Positions 16,894-25,693 of a stretch of DNA of 64,000 bases are shown here, one piece after another. A program made the position numbers and the translations under genes. The stretch is from assembly GCF_018271975.1 (NCBI RefSeq), contig NZ_JAGUCN010000029.1:1-64000 (forward strand), in the 5' to 3' direction. Under the pieces are notes generated by a model. The model made no database searches and was not told the DNA's origin. It saw only the letters and a program-made list of their open reading frames with translations. Origin of the DNA: Carboxylicivirga mesophila (GTDB taxonomy: Bacteria > Bacteroidota > Bacteroidia > Bacteroidales > Marinilabiliaceae). Positions within the stretch are counted from its first letter, which is position 1. Each line of letters opens with the position of its first letter.

Positions 16894-17550
16894 TTAGGTG
16901 TTATAAACCAGGCCATCTTTCATTTCAATCATACGATCACACATTTTAGCTAAATGGTAATCGTGGGTAACAATTACGAAAGTCTGATTATAAGCCTCGC
17001 GCAAATCAAAAAATAGTTTCTGAAGCTCTTCCTGGCTATGCGAATCAAGGTTACCTGATGGCTCATCGGCAAAGATAACAGCAGGCCTGTTAATTAAAGC
17101 TCTGGCCACTGCTACTCGCTGTTTTTCACCCCCACTAAGCTCTGATGGCTTATGTTCTAGACGATGGTCAAGACTTAAAAATGTCAGAAATTCCTTGGCT
17201 TGCTTTTCAGCATCTGCCTTAGATGCTCCTTTGATTAATGCGGGCAACATCGCGTTTTCAAGTGCGGTAAACTCGGGTAAAAGCTGATGAAACTGAAAGA
17301 CAAAGCCGATGCGTGTATTTCTGAATACAGATAGTTCTTTACCTGCTAACTTATTAAGATTAATCCCGTCTAACTCCACCTCGCCAGATGTTGGTTTGTC
17401 GAGTGTACCCAATATCTGAAGTAAGGTTGTCTTGCCCGCACCACTGGCACCAACTATCGACACCACCTCACCTTTATTAATTGTCAGATCAATACCTTTT
17501 AATACTTCAAGGTCTCCATATTTCTTCGTTATCCCGGTACAGTTAATCAT
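16894..17550 (-). CDS. LolD/MacB-type ABC transporter ATPase
   Basis: The 218-residue ATPase begins with [23 protein letters not shown] take the ATG at 17550, two bases after the antiporter stop, rather than the longer frame that overlaps that gene. Walker A is GASGAGKTT, the signature [15 protein letters not shown], Walker [14 protein letters not shown], and the H-loop VTHD. This group powers lipoprotein release (LolCDE) or MacB-like permeases. No permease is adjacent; the FtsX-type permease at 22211 has its own ATPase. It is the third gene of the tatA-trmN6 operon. Confidence 0.9.
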   Translation of the reverse strand: MINCTGITKKYGDLEVLKGIDLTINKGEVVSIVGASGAGKTTLLQILGTLDKPTSGEVELDGINLNKLAGKELSVFRNTRIGFVFQFHQLLPEFTALENAMLPALIKGASKADAEKQAKEFLTFLSLDHRLEHKPSELSGGEKQRVAVARALINRPAVIFADEPSGNLDSHSQEELQKLFFDLREAYNQTFVIVTHDYHLAKMCDRMIEMKDGLVYNT

Positions 17551-17552
17551 AT

Positions 17553-18485
17553 CTAAACAAATAAAAGATAAATGTACAAGATATAAATACTTAGAAAAAT
17601 TCCACCTTTCCAACGCGAAACTAATCCTTTTGAAAGCGGCAATATCGACAGGAACAAAAGAATAGCAATACCCACCATCCACCAGTAATCTGTATTCACA
17701 ATGGATGGACTAACATTAATTGGTTTAATGGTAGAGGTAACCCCTAATACAGCCCAAATGTTAAAAATATTAGAGCCAATAATATTACCAATGGATATAT
17801 CAGATTCCTTCTTTATGGCGGCTATTAATGATGTAGCCAGCTCTGGAATACTCGTACCAACAGCAACAACCGATATCCCGATAACCCGTTCACTAACTCC
17901 CAGTCTGGTGGCAATATCTTTAGCTCCAACTACCAGCCATTCGGCACCATAATACAGGCCTGCAGCGGCCAGTAAGAATAACAAAACCGTTTTGACCAGC
18001 GAAAGTGATGGTTTTTCAATTTTTTCCTTGCTCTTGCCCTGCTTACGACTATTAAATACTGCCCAGATTATATAAACTCCCAACAATACTATAAACAGAA
18101 TCCCCTCAAATGAGCTTATAATAAAGTTAGAGCTCGCAAGTATCAGTCCGAGTGTTGCCAGCATCATAACTATCCAATCAAGCCACACTGTTTTCTTAAT
18201 AACTTTTACCGGATATACAATGGCTACCATACCTAACACTAATGCAATATTAGCAATATTAGAGCCAACAACGTTACCAACCGAAATATCGGCAGCACCA
18301 TCAAAAACGGCTCGCAGACTAACCAGCAACTCGGGTGCAGAAGTACCAAAAGCTACCACAGTGATTCCAATAACCAGGGTGGATACTTTAAAATGACGGG
18401 CTAACTGTACACTCGACTTTACCAGCCAGTCTCCACTAAAAAACAACAACACAAAACCGGCCAATAAATATAAAACTGGGGGCAT
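17553..18485 (-). CDS. Calcium/sodium antiporter (CaCA family)
   Basis: The 310-residue protein has about ten transmembrane helices and the two alpha-repeats of the CaCA superfamily: [17 protein letters not shown] with [16 protein letters not shown] in the first half, and [30 protein letters not shown] with FNIWAVLG in the second (each given in part). It belongs to the YrbG-like bacterial group, exchanging Na+ or H+ for Ca2+. It begins 11 bases after the tatA-like gene and runs into the LolD-like ATPase gene. Confidence 0.93.
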   Translation of the reverse strand: MPPVLYLLAGFVLLFFSGDWLVKSSVQLARHFKVSTLVIGITVVAFGTSAPELLVSLRAVFDGAADISVGNVVGSNIANIALVLGMVAIVYPVKVIKKTVWLDWIVMMLATLGLILASSNFIISSFEGILFIVLLGVYIIWAVFNSRKQGKSKEKIEKPSLSLVKTVLLFLLAAAGLYYGAEWLVVGAKDIATRLGVSERVIGISVVAVGTSIPELATSLIAAIKKESDISIGNIIGSNIFNIWAVLGVTSTIKPINVSPSIVNTDYWWMVGIAILLFLSILPLSKGLVSRWKGGIFLSIYILYIYLLFV

Positions 18486-18496
18486 ACAATCAATAG

Positions 18497-18883
18497 TTAA
18501 TCAAGTTTATCTTCTCTCGAAACAGGACCCTCCGGAGATACAGGGGGTACCTCGTCCGATTGGCTGTCATCTTTTGCCTCTGCGGACTCAGCATTTTGCT
18601 TAAGGTTATAAGGATCATCATCTGACATTTCTTCCTCAATGGCAGAATTAACAGCTTTAATCTCTGTATCTATTCCTTCACGAGTTTCCTTAACCACATC
18701 ATTTATATCGCTTGTATTCTCTCTGAATTCACGTTTTATTTCTTCTGATGCTCTACGAAATTCATTCATTCCCTTACCGAGCATTCTCGCAACATCAGGA
18801 ATGCTTTTGGCACCAAACAGTAACAAAACAACCAAAACAACGATGATAATTTCACCTCCGGATATAAAAAGAATTGTATTCAT
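18497..18883 (-). CDS. tatA: Twin-arginine translocase subunit TatA/E
   Basis: From the ATG at 18883 the product has 128 residues: one N-terminal membrane helix (GGEIIIVVLVVLLLFGAKSIP), the FG hinge, then an amphipathic helix (DVARMLGKGMNEFRRASEEIKREF in part) and a long acidic tail ending in EDKLD. This is the TatA/TatE pore subunit that exports folded proteins. The longer open frame adds a second hydrophobic stretch without initiation logic, so I rejected it. TatB and TatC are not in the window. A TATCTTTG box on its strand at 18902-18909 may be the -7 element of the operon promoter. Confidence 0.9.
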   Translation of the reverse strand: MNTILFISGGEIIIVVLVVLLLFGAKSIPDVARMLGKGMNEFRRASEEIKREFRENTSDINDVVKETREGIDTEIKAVNSAIEEEMSDDDPYNLKQNAESAEAKDDSQSDEVPPVSPEGPVSREDKLD

Positions 18884-19001
18884 AGCAAACAATTTCAAGC
18901 TCAAAGATAGTTCCAAAAATATCAATAGAAAAATCAAAACCACCTATCAGGGAATCTAATTAGCATAAATTAACTGTCAACTGACATTACTTGTTCTGAC
19001 A

Positions 19002-19032
19002 ACAAAAAAGCCCTGTGAATCTTCACAGGGCT
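19002..19032 (-). terminator. secDF terminator
   Basis: AGCCCTGTGAA at 19009-19019 pairs with TTCACAGGGCT at 19022-19032 (closest bases form the loop). On the minus strand it is followed by TTTTTTG, ending the secDF message 22 bases after its stop. Confidence 0.85.
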
Positions 19033-19053
19033 CTCTTTTATATCAGTTTCTTA

Positions 19054-22041
19054 TTATTTCTTTTGCTTCTTCTTGTTAAGAAAGTTGAAAGCAACCGGCG
19101 TTGCAATAAACAATGATGAGTATGTACCAACAAGCACACCTACCATTAATGCAAATACAAATCCTCGGATAACTTCACCCCCGAACAGGAAGATAACTAA
19201 CAACACCACAAATGTTGTTAACGAAGTATTGATTGTACGACTCACAGTTGAGTTAAGTGCTGCATCAACCACCTCTTCCTTATTGCGTTTTGGGAATAGT
19301 TTGAAGTACTCACGTATACGGTCAAACACAACCACCGTATCGTTAATCGAATAACCGATTACGGTAAGTATTGCTGCAATAAAGGATTGATCAATCTCCA
19401 TTGAGAATGGCATAAACGAGTATGTCAATGAGAAGATACCTAACACAATAATAACGTCGTGTACCAATGCAGCTAATGCACCATAACCATATTCTTTATT
19501 GCGGAAACGAATCAGTATATACAGGAAGATGACCAATAAACTGAATCCGATAGCATATGCTGCATTCTTTTTAATATCACTTGCAATGGTTGGACCAACC
19601 TTCTGAGAACTCATTCGATAATCAGACAAGAAGTCGTCTTGAGAAATATCTTTCTTAATGAACGTTTTTAAGCCTTCATATAACTTTGTCTCAACCTGGT
19701 TATCTATCTCATCTGAATTTTCTTCAATCATGTAGTTAGTGGCAATACGCACCTGGTTACCTTCATTACCAAATTGCTTAGCTTCTACATGAGCACCATC
19801 AAATACATCGGTTAATGTTTTCTGTACATCAACTGATGAAACCTGCTCGTCGAAACGAACTACAAATGTACGTCCACCTGTGAAATCAATACCTTGCTTC
19901 AGACCCAGAGTTGCCAACGAACCAATAGAGGCCAGTACAGCAATTGCTGAAATTACAAAGAATAATTTTTGTTTCTCCAGGAATCTTACATGTAGGTTTT
20001 TATACAAATTACGTGTCAACTTGGTATCAAAAACCAGCTTCTTATTCTTACTCAACATCTGTTCGAAGATCAATCGAGTGATGAAAATAGCTGAGAAGAA
20101 TGAAGTAGCAATACCAATCATTAATGTGGTTGCGAAACCTTTAATCGGACCTGTACCAAATAGGAATAAAATAAGACCAGTTAGGAAGGTCGTTACGTTG
20201 GCATCAATGATGGCAGAGAACGCATTGTTATAACCATCTTTAATGGCCATTTGAATACCTTTACCGGCTCTCAATTCCTCCTTAATACGCTCATAAATAA
20301 GTACGTTGGCATCCACCGACATACCAATTGTCAGAACGATACCCGCAATACCTGGCAATGTTAACACAGCTCCAAAGGATGCCAGAACACCCATAATAAA
20401 GAACATGTTAGCTATCAAAGCAAAATCAGCTACCCATCCTGAACGTACACCATAGTATAGTAGCATGTAGATAAGCACTACAACAAATGCCCAGATGAAA
20501 GATGTTAAACCACTGTCAACAGCTTCCTGCCCCAGTGAAGGACCAACTACCGTATCTTCAACAATTCGTGCTGGTGCAGGTAATTTACCCGACTTAAGAA
20601 TATTAGCTAAATCCTGAGATTCCTCTGGTGTGAAGTTACCAGTTATCTGACTCTGACCACCATCAATCTTTTGATTAACAGTTGGGAAACTATAAACAAA
20701 ACCATCCAATACAACAGCAATGCTACGATCCACATTAGCTCCTGTCAGACGTGACCATGTTTTCGCTCCTTCTGCATTCATGCTCATACTTACTTCAAAC
20801 TGTCCACGCTGGTTAGTTTGACTGCGAGCTGAGGTAATTACATCACCTTCTAATGGCGGACGGCCATCATGAGTACTTACTTTGATAGCCACTAACTGGA
20901 AAGCAGTTTCTTTTTCATTGATATCTGAACCAAAACGGCTAACTAAATAGTCTTTTTCAATTGGCTTAACTGTCCAGAAGAAACGCGCGTCTTTTGGAAA
21001 CAAGCTCTTAACTGTTGGATTTGCTAAATAAGCATTCACTTCAGCAGTATCGCGCGATAAAGCAATACCAACTACAGGACCTCTTTGCTGAGGGTGGTTT
21101 GGCTGAAGGTATGAAAACAATGACTTAGTACTGGCAGCTTCCAATGAGTCTGTTGTTGTAGCATCTGCTGCTAACTGATCAACCAATGAAGCTTCCTCTG
21201 CAGTTTCGGCAGACACTTCTTCAGCTTCTTCCTCCGTTGCACTTACAGGTGCTTTGGCAGCTTCAATTTCGCGAACTTTAGAATCAGCCTGAACCAGTGA
21301 TTCAAAAAGCTCTGAATTCTCGTAGGTCTCCCAAAACTCAAGGCTTGCAGTACCTTGTAGCAGTTTACGCACACGCTGAGGATCGGTAACACCCGGTAAC
21401 TCAACTAATACACGTCCCGCTTTTTCCAGTCGCTGAATATTTGGCTGTGTTACACCAAAACGGTCGATACGCGAACGAAGAATATTGAATGCATTATCAA
21501 TTGCACTATTTGATTCTTCACGTATTACTTTCAGTACCTCTTCGTTTGTAGAGTTATAGCTTACACGTTCTTTTAATTCAACAGTATTGAAAATTGTTGC
21601 CAGTTGCGCATTAGGATCAATATCAGAAAACGCTTTTCCGAAAAGCTTGATAAAATCATCTGAAGAATTCTTTTCAGCCTCTTCAGCTTCTTTCAACGCT
21701 CTCAAAAATGTTTCATCGGTATTGTAATTGGAAAGTGCACGAACAACATCAGCCACTTTAACCTCAAGAATAAGGTTCATACCACCTTTCAAGTCAAGAC
21801 CGAAATTTATTTCGCGCTCCTTACACTCTTGGTATGTATATTTACGGGCACCCCATAAAAAGTTATAAACCGTCTCGTTTTTAATTGAATCCAGGTAGGC
21901 AAATTCTTTGTCCGAGTCGCCACCTGCTATCTCTTTCGCCACATTTTCCACTCTACGAGTCTGGAATGTAAACATCAATTGATATAAGCTGACCAATACC
22001 AACAATATGGCAAAAAGTCTAATAGCTCCTTTGTTCTGCAT
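19054..22041 (-). CDS. secDF: Protein translocase subunit SecDF (fused)
   Basis: The 995-residue protein fuses SecD and SecF, as is usual in Bacteroidota. The SecD half shows INFGLDLKGGMNLILEV, RIDRFGVTQPNIQRLEKAGR (in part) and a six-helix membrane region with GIAGIVLTIGMSVDANVLIYERIKEEL (in part). The SecF half begins near residue 655 with GIDFTGGRTFVVRF and has YSINDTVVVFDRIRE. It uses the proton gradient to complete export through SecYEG. Between the SecD P1 parts (about residues 245-315) lies an acidic, Ala/Glu-rich insertion ending in SLFSYLQPNHP. The gene is single, with its own promoter and terminator. Confidence 0.97.
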   Translation of the reverse strand: MQNKGAIRLFAILLVLVSLYQLMFTFQTRRVENVAKEIAGGDSDKEFAYLDSIKNETVYNFLWGARKYTYQECKEREINFGLDLKGGMNLILEVKVADVVRALSNYNTDETFLRALKEAEEAEKNSSDDFIKLFGKAFSDIDPNAQLATIFNTVELKERVSYNSTNEEVLKVIREESNSAIDNAFNILRSRIDRFGVTQPNIQRLEKAGRVLVELPGVTDPQRVRKLLQGTASLEFWETYENSELFESLVQADSKVREIEAAKAPVSATEEEAEEVSAETAEEASLVDQLAADATTTDSLEAASTKSLFSYLQPNHPQQRGPVVGIALSRDTAEVNAYLANPTVKSLFPKDARFFWTVKPIEKDYLVSRFGSDINEKETAFQLVAIKVSTHDGRPPLEGDVITSARSQTNQRGQFEVSMSMNAEGAKTWSRLTGANVDRSIAVVLDGFVYSFPTVNQKIDGGQSQITGNFTPEESQDLANILKSGKLPAPARIVEDTVVGPSLGQEAVDSGLTSFIWAFVVVLIYMLLYYGVRSGWVADFALIANMFFIMGVLASFGAVLTLPGIAGIVLTIGMSVDANVLIYERIKEELRAGKGIQMAIKDGYNNAFSAIIDANVTTFLTGLILFLFGTGPIKGFATTLMIGIATSFFSAIFITRLIFEQMLSKNKKLVFDTKLTRNLYKNLHVRFLEKQKLFFVISAIAVLASIGSLATLGLKQGIDFTGGRTFVVRFDEQVSSVDVQKTLTDVFDGAHVEAKQFGNEGNQVRIATNYMIEENSDEIDNQVETKLYEGLKTFIKKDISQDDFLSDYRMSSQKVGPTIASDIKKNAAYAIGFSLLVIFLYILIRFRNKEYGYGALAALVHDVIIVLGIFSLTYSFMPFSMEIDQSFIAAILTVIGYSINDTVVVFDRIREYFKLFPKRNKEEVVDAALNSTVSRTINTSLTTFVVLLVIFLFGGEVIRGFVFALMVGVLVGTYSSLFIATPVAFNFLNKKKQKK

Positions 22042-22092
22042 TTGTTAAAAATTTTTATAATTCGTTTTGACAAACTTCACGTCTTAGTCGCG

Positions 22093-22100
22093 CAAATATA
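22093..22100 (-). promoter_or_regulatory. Candidate -7 box of secDF
   Basis: On the minus strand TATATTTG matches TAnnTTTG exactly, 52 bases before the secDF ATG. No TTG is seen at the expected -33 position, so this is a partial match. Confidence 0.4.
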
Positions 22101-22210
22101 TCGAAATTTTTCATATACAGAGCTTAAAAGGAAGTGTTAAATTGATATATGATAAGAATCTTAGACAAAACTATCTGCTGAACAATATAATCTCTGCTAA
22201 AATTGTCAGA

Positions 22211-24631
22211 TCATGAATTTACAGGACGTAAACTCACGCCTCTAAAGGCCTGAATAAAAGTAGCAATAAATGAAAGCAACATTAAAACCAATGCCCAGAA
22301 AACGAACACAAAACCTCCAACGAAATCAAAATAAGCATAGCTGCTTCCCCAGGCCTGAATAGCCCAATAAGCAGGAAAAGATGCCAAAACAACACCCAGC
22401 ACAACATATATTCCATACATTGAGAAAACCTGAGTCATGATCAATTGCCGCGTTGCTCCCAAAATGTTTTTAACCGCTATACCTTCTGATTTATATTCGA
22501 TTACGAATGCCACCAGAGCAATAACACCCAATAGGGCAATAAACAAGGAAAGCAGTGCAAAAACGGACATAATCTTCGCAATCCGTACATCATCATCATA
22601 TAGTCCATTTATGCGATCCGTAAGCATTGAATACACAAAAGGCGCACCTTCTGAGTAATTACCCCAGACCGATCGCACTGCCTGCATATCCAAACCCGTT
22701 CCACTTCCTTTCTTAATTAAAATATATTCGAAACGCATTTTTTCCGGCAATAACATCAGCGCCAGGGGTCGAATTTCGGTAAAGTACGATTCAAAATGAT
22801 AATCTTTTATAACTCCAACAGTACTGAGGGACCAATTTCTATTACCATAAACTTCGAGTTTTTCATCCAATGGTTTTCTTAAGTCCAACTTCTTTATGGC
22901 AGCTATATTAAGGTTAATACCAAGACTATCTCCCAGTTCATCGCTCAAAAACCGTCCTGCTTTTAACTGTAATCCCAGTACTTTAAAATATTCTTCATCT
23001 ATATAATTGATAGGCAGCATATGCACCCGCTCTTCCTTGCCGTTGCTAATACGGAACGCACCCTGAAAATGGTCATCACCAGGCAAGCTATTACATGCAC
23101 TCACATACTCTACCCCATCTATCTTTTTAAGTTCGCTCTTAAACGCCTCAAGATTATTACGAACCGCATGTCCCCGCTCAACAACAATCACATTTTCACT
23201 ATCAAAACCATGATCATTCGTTCTCACATAATTTATCTGCCACCACATAGCTGTGGCCACCACAACTAAAAACATGGCCACGCCAAACTGACTTGCCACA
23301 AGCAAACCACGCACAACAAATCCACTCTTTCCAATTTTATAAGAGCCAGAAATCAACTTCCCGGGCTTTCTTCCGGAAAAGAAAAACGCAGGGAAACTAC
23401 CTGCCAAAAGCCCAACGAAAAGCAAAATGACTAAAATTCCAAAGAAATCCACCCAGCCTCTGAAGAAGTCAAATTCAAGGTTCAGTCCAAAAAACTGATT
23501 AAGGAAAGGTAACATCAGCTCCAGTAAAACCATTCCAATAAACATGGCTCCTAAACCATACACCAGAGCCTCCACCAAGAATTGAGCGATTAACTGCGTA
23601 CGCGAAGCACCGACCAATTGTCTATAACCCACTTCCTGATATTTGACCCTCAACTTGGCTGTCGTCAAATTCATAAAATTGATGCATGTGGTCAGTAAAA
23701 CAAATATTGCCACAAACACAAAAAGCTTAATGTAAATAGGTTTTGAGTTCACTCTCAATTCTCCATCTAAGTGGGAATCGAAATGGATGCTCTTAATGTT
23801 TTGAGCAAAAAATGACAGCTCAATACTATTTCCGGCTTGCTCATCTTCAACAACTTTTTGAACCTGCGGCACAAAAAGCTTATCCTTTTGTTGATTGATC
23901 TTATCCATAAAGGTATCCGACTCAACACCATCCTTTAGCTTCAAATAGGTATAGCAGTTTAAATACAGCCAGTCATTCTTCCAGTCCTCCAGGTAAGCAG
24001 AATCGGCTTTATTTAATAGAATTTCATCGATTGTACTAAGTGATGCCACAAACCCAAATTGGAAATGAGTTGCACCCGGCACATCTTCACATACACCTAC
24101 TATCTTGTAGTTTATTCCTTCACGTTCAAGGGATTCTCCAACAACATCTATCCTGCCAAAGTACTTATATGCACTTGATTCTGTTACAACCAGCTGCCTT
24201 GGAGCATTAAAAACAACAGAATCAACTCCTTCTAAAAATTTAAAATCAAACAAATTAAAAAAGGTGGAATCACCAAACATAAATCCATCCTCATTAAAAT
24301 GCTTATCCTCATAAGACACTACATTATTTGCACCAGGAATAAATCGAACCACTTCTTCCACATCGTCCATTTCCCGAAGCATTACAGCCAATGGCATCGG
24401 CGACGTAGCACTATTGATATTATTATTTCCTAATATGCCTTCCGTTGCTACACGGTATATTCGGCTGTTATGAGTAAAGGAACTATCATAACTCAATTCG
24501 TGTCGTACTAATAGAATAACAAAAAGTCCTAATACCAAACCAACAGACAGACCAAAGATATTTAGCAAAGCATAAACACCTTGCTTTCTAATACCTCTGA
24601 TGGCTACTTTGATATGGTGATTCAGCATCAT
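22211..24631 (-). CDS. ABC transporter permease, MacB/FtsX type
   Basis: The 806-residue protein has the double MacB_PCD-FtsX layout found in many Bacteroidota permeases: a membrane helix near residues 20-42 (YALLNIFGLSVGLVLGLFVI), a periplasmic domain (about 45-280), three helices with the FtsX region (~285-415), a second helix and periplasmic domain (~430-670), and three final helices (~690-795). Mechanotransmission transporters of this type use ATP to act on periplasmic or outer-membrane targets rather than to pump through the membrane. Its first ATG overlaps the ATPase stop (TAATG). The divergent NtrC-type regulator and kinase probably control it. Confidence 0.9.
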   Translation of the reverse strand: MMLNHHIKVAIRGIRKQGVYALLNIFGLSVGLVLGLFVILLVRHELSYDSSFTHNSRIYRVATEGILGNNNINSATSPMPLAVMLREMDDVEEVVRFIPGANNVVSYEDKHFNEDGFMFGDSTFFNLFDFKFLEGVDSVVFNAPRQLVVTESSAYKYFGRIDVVGESLEREGINYKIVGVCEDVPGATHFQFGFVASLSTIDEILLNKADSAYLEDWKNDWLYLNCYTYLKLKDGVESDTFMDKINQQKDKLFVPQVQKVVEDEQAGNSIELSFFAQNIKSIHFDSHLDGELRVNSKPIYIKLFVFVAIFVLLTTCINFMNLTTAKLRVKYQEVGYRQLVGASRTQLIAQFLVEALVYGLGAMFIGMVLLELMLPFLNQFFGLNLEFDFFRGWVDFFGILVILLFVGLLAGSFPAFFFSGRKPGKLISGSYKIGKSGFVVRGLLVASQFGVAMFLVVVATAMWWQINYVRTNDHGFDSENVIVVERGHAVRNNLEAFKSELKKIDGVEYVSACNSLPGDDHFQGAFRISNGKEERVHMLPINYIDEEYFKVLGLQLKAGRFLSDELGDSLGINLNIAAIKKLDLRKPLDEKLEVYGNRNWSLSTVGVIKDYHFESYFTEIRPLALMLLPEKMRFEYILIKKGSGTGLDMQAVRSVWGNYSEGAPFVYSMLTDRINGLYDDDVRIAKIMSVFALLSLFIALLGVIALVAFVIEYKSEGIAVKNILGATRQLIMTQVFSMYGIYVVLGVVLASFPAYWAIQAWGSSYAYFDFVGGFVFVFWALVLMLLSFIATFIQAFRGVSLRPVNS

Positions 24632-25314
24632 TACAGACGATTCTTTATATTTTCAGTTACTACATGCCCATCAAACAATTGTATCACGCGCTGCCCTCGA
24701 TCGGCCTCAAGAGCCGAATGAGTAGCCATTACTATAGTAAAGCCCTCTTCATTTAAAGAAGACAATACCTCCATTATCTTATTACCACAAGCTGAAGTCA
24801 AATTCCCTGTGGGTTCGTCAGCTACTATCAAGTCTGGATTTGTAATTATAGCCCTGCCAATTCCTACCAACTGCTTCTGCAGAGCAGATAATTGTTTTGG
24901 AAAATAGTGTTTCAAATGCGAAACCTGCAGTTTAGACAGTACCTTCGCCACTTTATCCTGCCTTTCTTTCTTCGAATACTTCAGGTACTTCAATGGCAGT
25001 TCAATATTCTCGTATACATTTAATTCATCAATCAACCCGAAATTCTGGAAAACAAACCCTATACCTCCGCGCCTAAGATTACTCCTCTGACGATCTTTTA
25101 GGCGACTTACTTCGTGCCCCATAAAAAATAACTCCCCCGAGGTAGGCATTTCGATTAATCCAATGATATTAATTAAAGTGGACTTTCCGCTTCCCGAAGG
25201 CCCAAGAATTACCACATATTCACCCTGTTCAATGTCAAGATTGACATTTTGAAGAATAGTGCTCTCAATGGAACCATCCCTTAATACCTTTGTTAGATTT
25301 CTTGCATGAATCAT
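24631..25314 (-). CDS. ABC transporter ATPase with degenerate signature motif
   Basis: The 227-residue ATPase partners the permease whose start it overlaps. Walker A GPSGSGKST (38-46), Q-loop Gln90, Walker B DLIVADE (161-167) and H-loop His199 are intact. The signature that should read LSGGQ is LSALQ (142-146), and the D-loop, normally NLDS, is NLTS (171-174). Both changes fall on the dimer interface where ATP is sandwiched, so hydrolysis is expected to be weak or absent, though binding residues remain. The gene is otherwise full length. Its homologue at 16894-17550 keeps both motifs, which makes the contrast clear. Confidence 0.88.
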   Translation of the reverse strand: MIHARNLTKVLRDGSIESTILQNVNLDIEQGEYVVILGPSGSGKSTLINIIGLIEMPTSGELFFMGHEVSRLKDRQRSNLRRGGIGFVFQNFGLIDELNVYENIELPLKYLKYSKKERQDKVAKVLSKLQVSHLKHYFPKQLSALQKQLVGIGRAIITNPDLIVADEPTGNLTSACGNKIMEVLSSLNEEGFTIVMATHSALEADRGQRVIQLFDGHVVTENIKNRL

Positions 25315-25329
25315 GATTAATCAAATATA

Positions 25330-25366
25330 TGTACGATTTTGAAACAACCTTGTACGAAATCGAACA
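25330..25366. promoter_or_regulatory. Palindromic candidate operators upstream of the ABC transporter
   Basis: TGTACGAAATCGAACA at 25351-25366 is a near-perfect 16-bp palindrome (TGTWCGA-NN-TCGWACA). A second TGTACGA lies at 25330-25336, exactly 21 bases away, two helical turns. They sit 16-52 bases before the ATPase ATG. A related site is at 25621-25636. The remaining part of the 379-base gap (25315-25693) shows no gene; one 32-codon frame at 25518-25616 has no support. Confidence 0.5.
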
Positions 25367-25620
25367 TCTTTATTTATACTATTTTCTCTAGATTATCCCC
25401 TTTTACTAAGCTCCCGTATATCCATCAACAATTTCCAATTCACCCCAAACTCCTACTATACTGAAACTTAACCTTTAAATCAGATTAATTTGTTCTACAA
25501 ATGTATATGAATTCTTGATGAAACAAATACCACTTTCCATGCCACAAGCCTTAATGCCTTATAATCAAGTTCATTACAAAAACGGCATTCTTTTTGGTCG
25601 TTTGAAGCCAACTTAATAAC

Positions 25621-25636
25621 CGTACGTTTTCGAACA
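25621..25636. promoter_or_regulatory. Related half-palindrome upstream of the NtrC-type regulator
   Basis: CGTACGTTTTCGAACA shares the TCGAACA half of the site at 25351-25366 and a GTACG in the other half. It lies 58 bases before the regulator ATG (25694), so the same protein may bind at both ends of the intergenic region. A weak TATATTTA box is at 25666-25673. Confidence 0.4.
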
Positions 25637-25693
25637 ATTCCTGACGGGTTGTTGGCAATTTATGGTATATTTAATAGCGAAAAACTCAATGCG

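Noticed and set aside
25529-25544. Possible sigma-54 promoter on the minus strand before the FtsX-type transporter
   Set aside because: TGGCATG is a fair -24 element but the -12 position reads GTGGT instead of TTGC, lacking the essential GC; not strong enough to list.
25518-25616. 32-codon plus-strand frame in the transporter/regulator gap
   Set aside because: No promoter, ribosome site or recognisable composition; a frame of this length is expected by chance.
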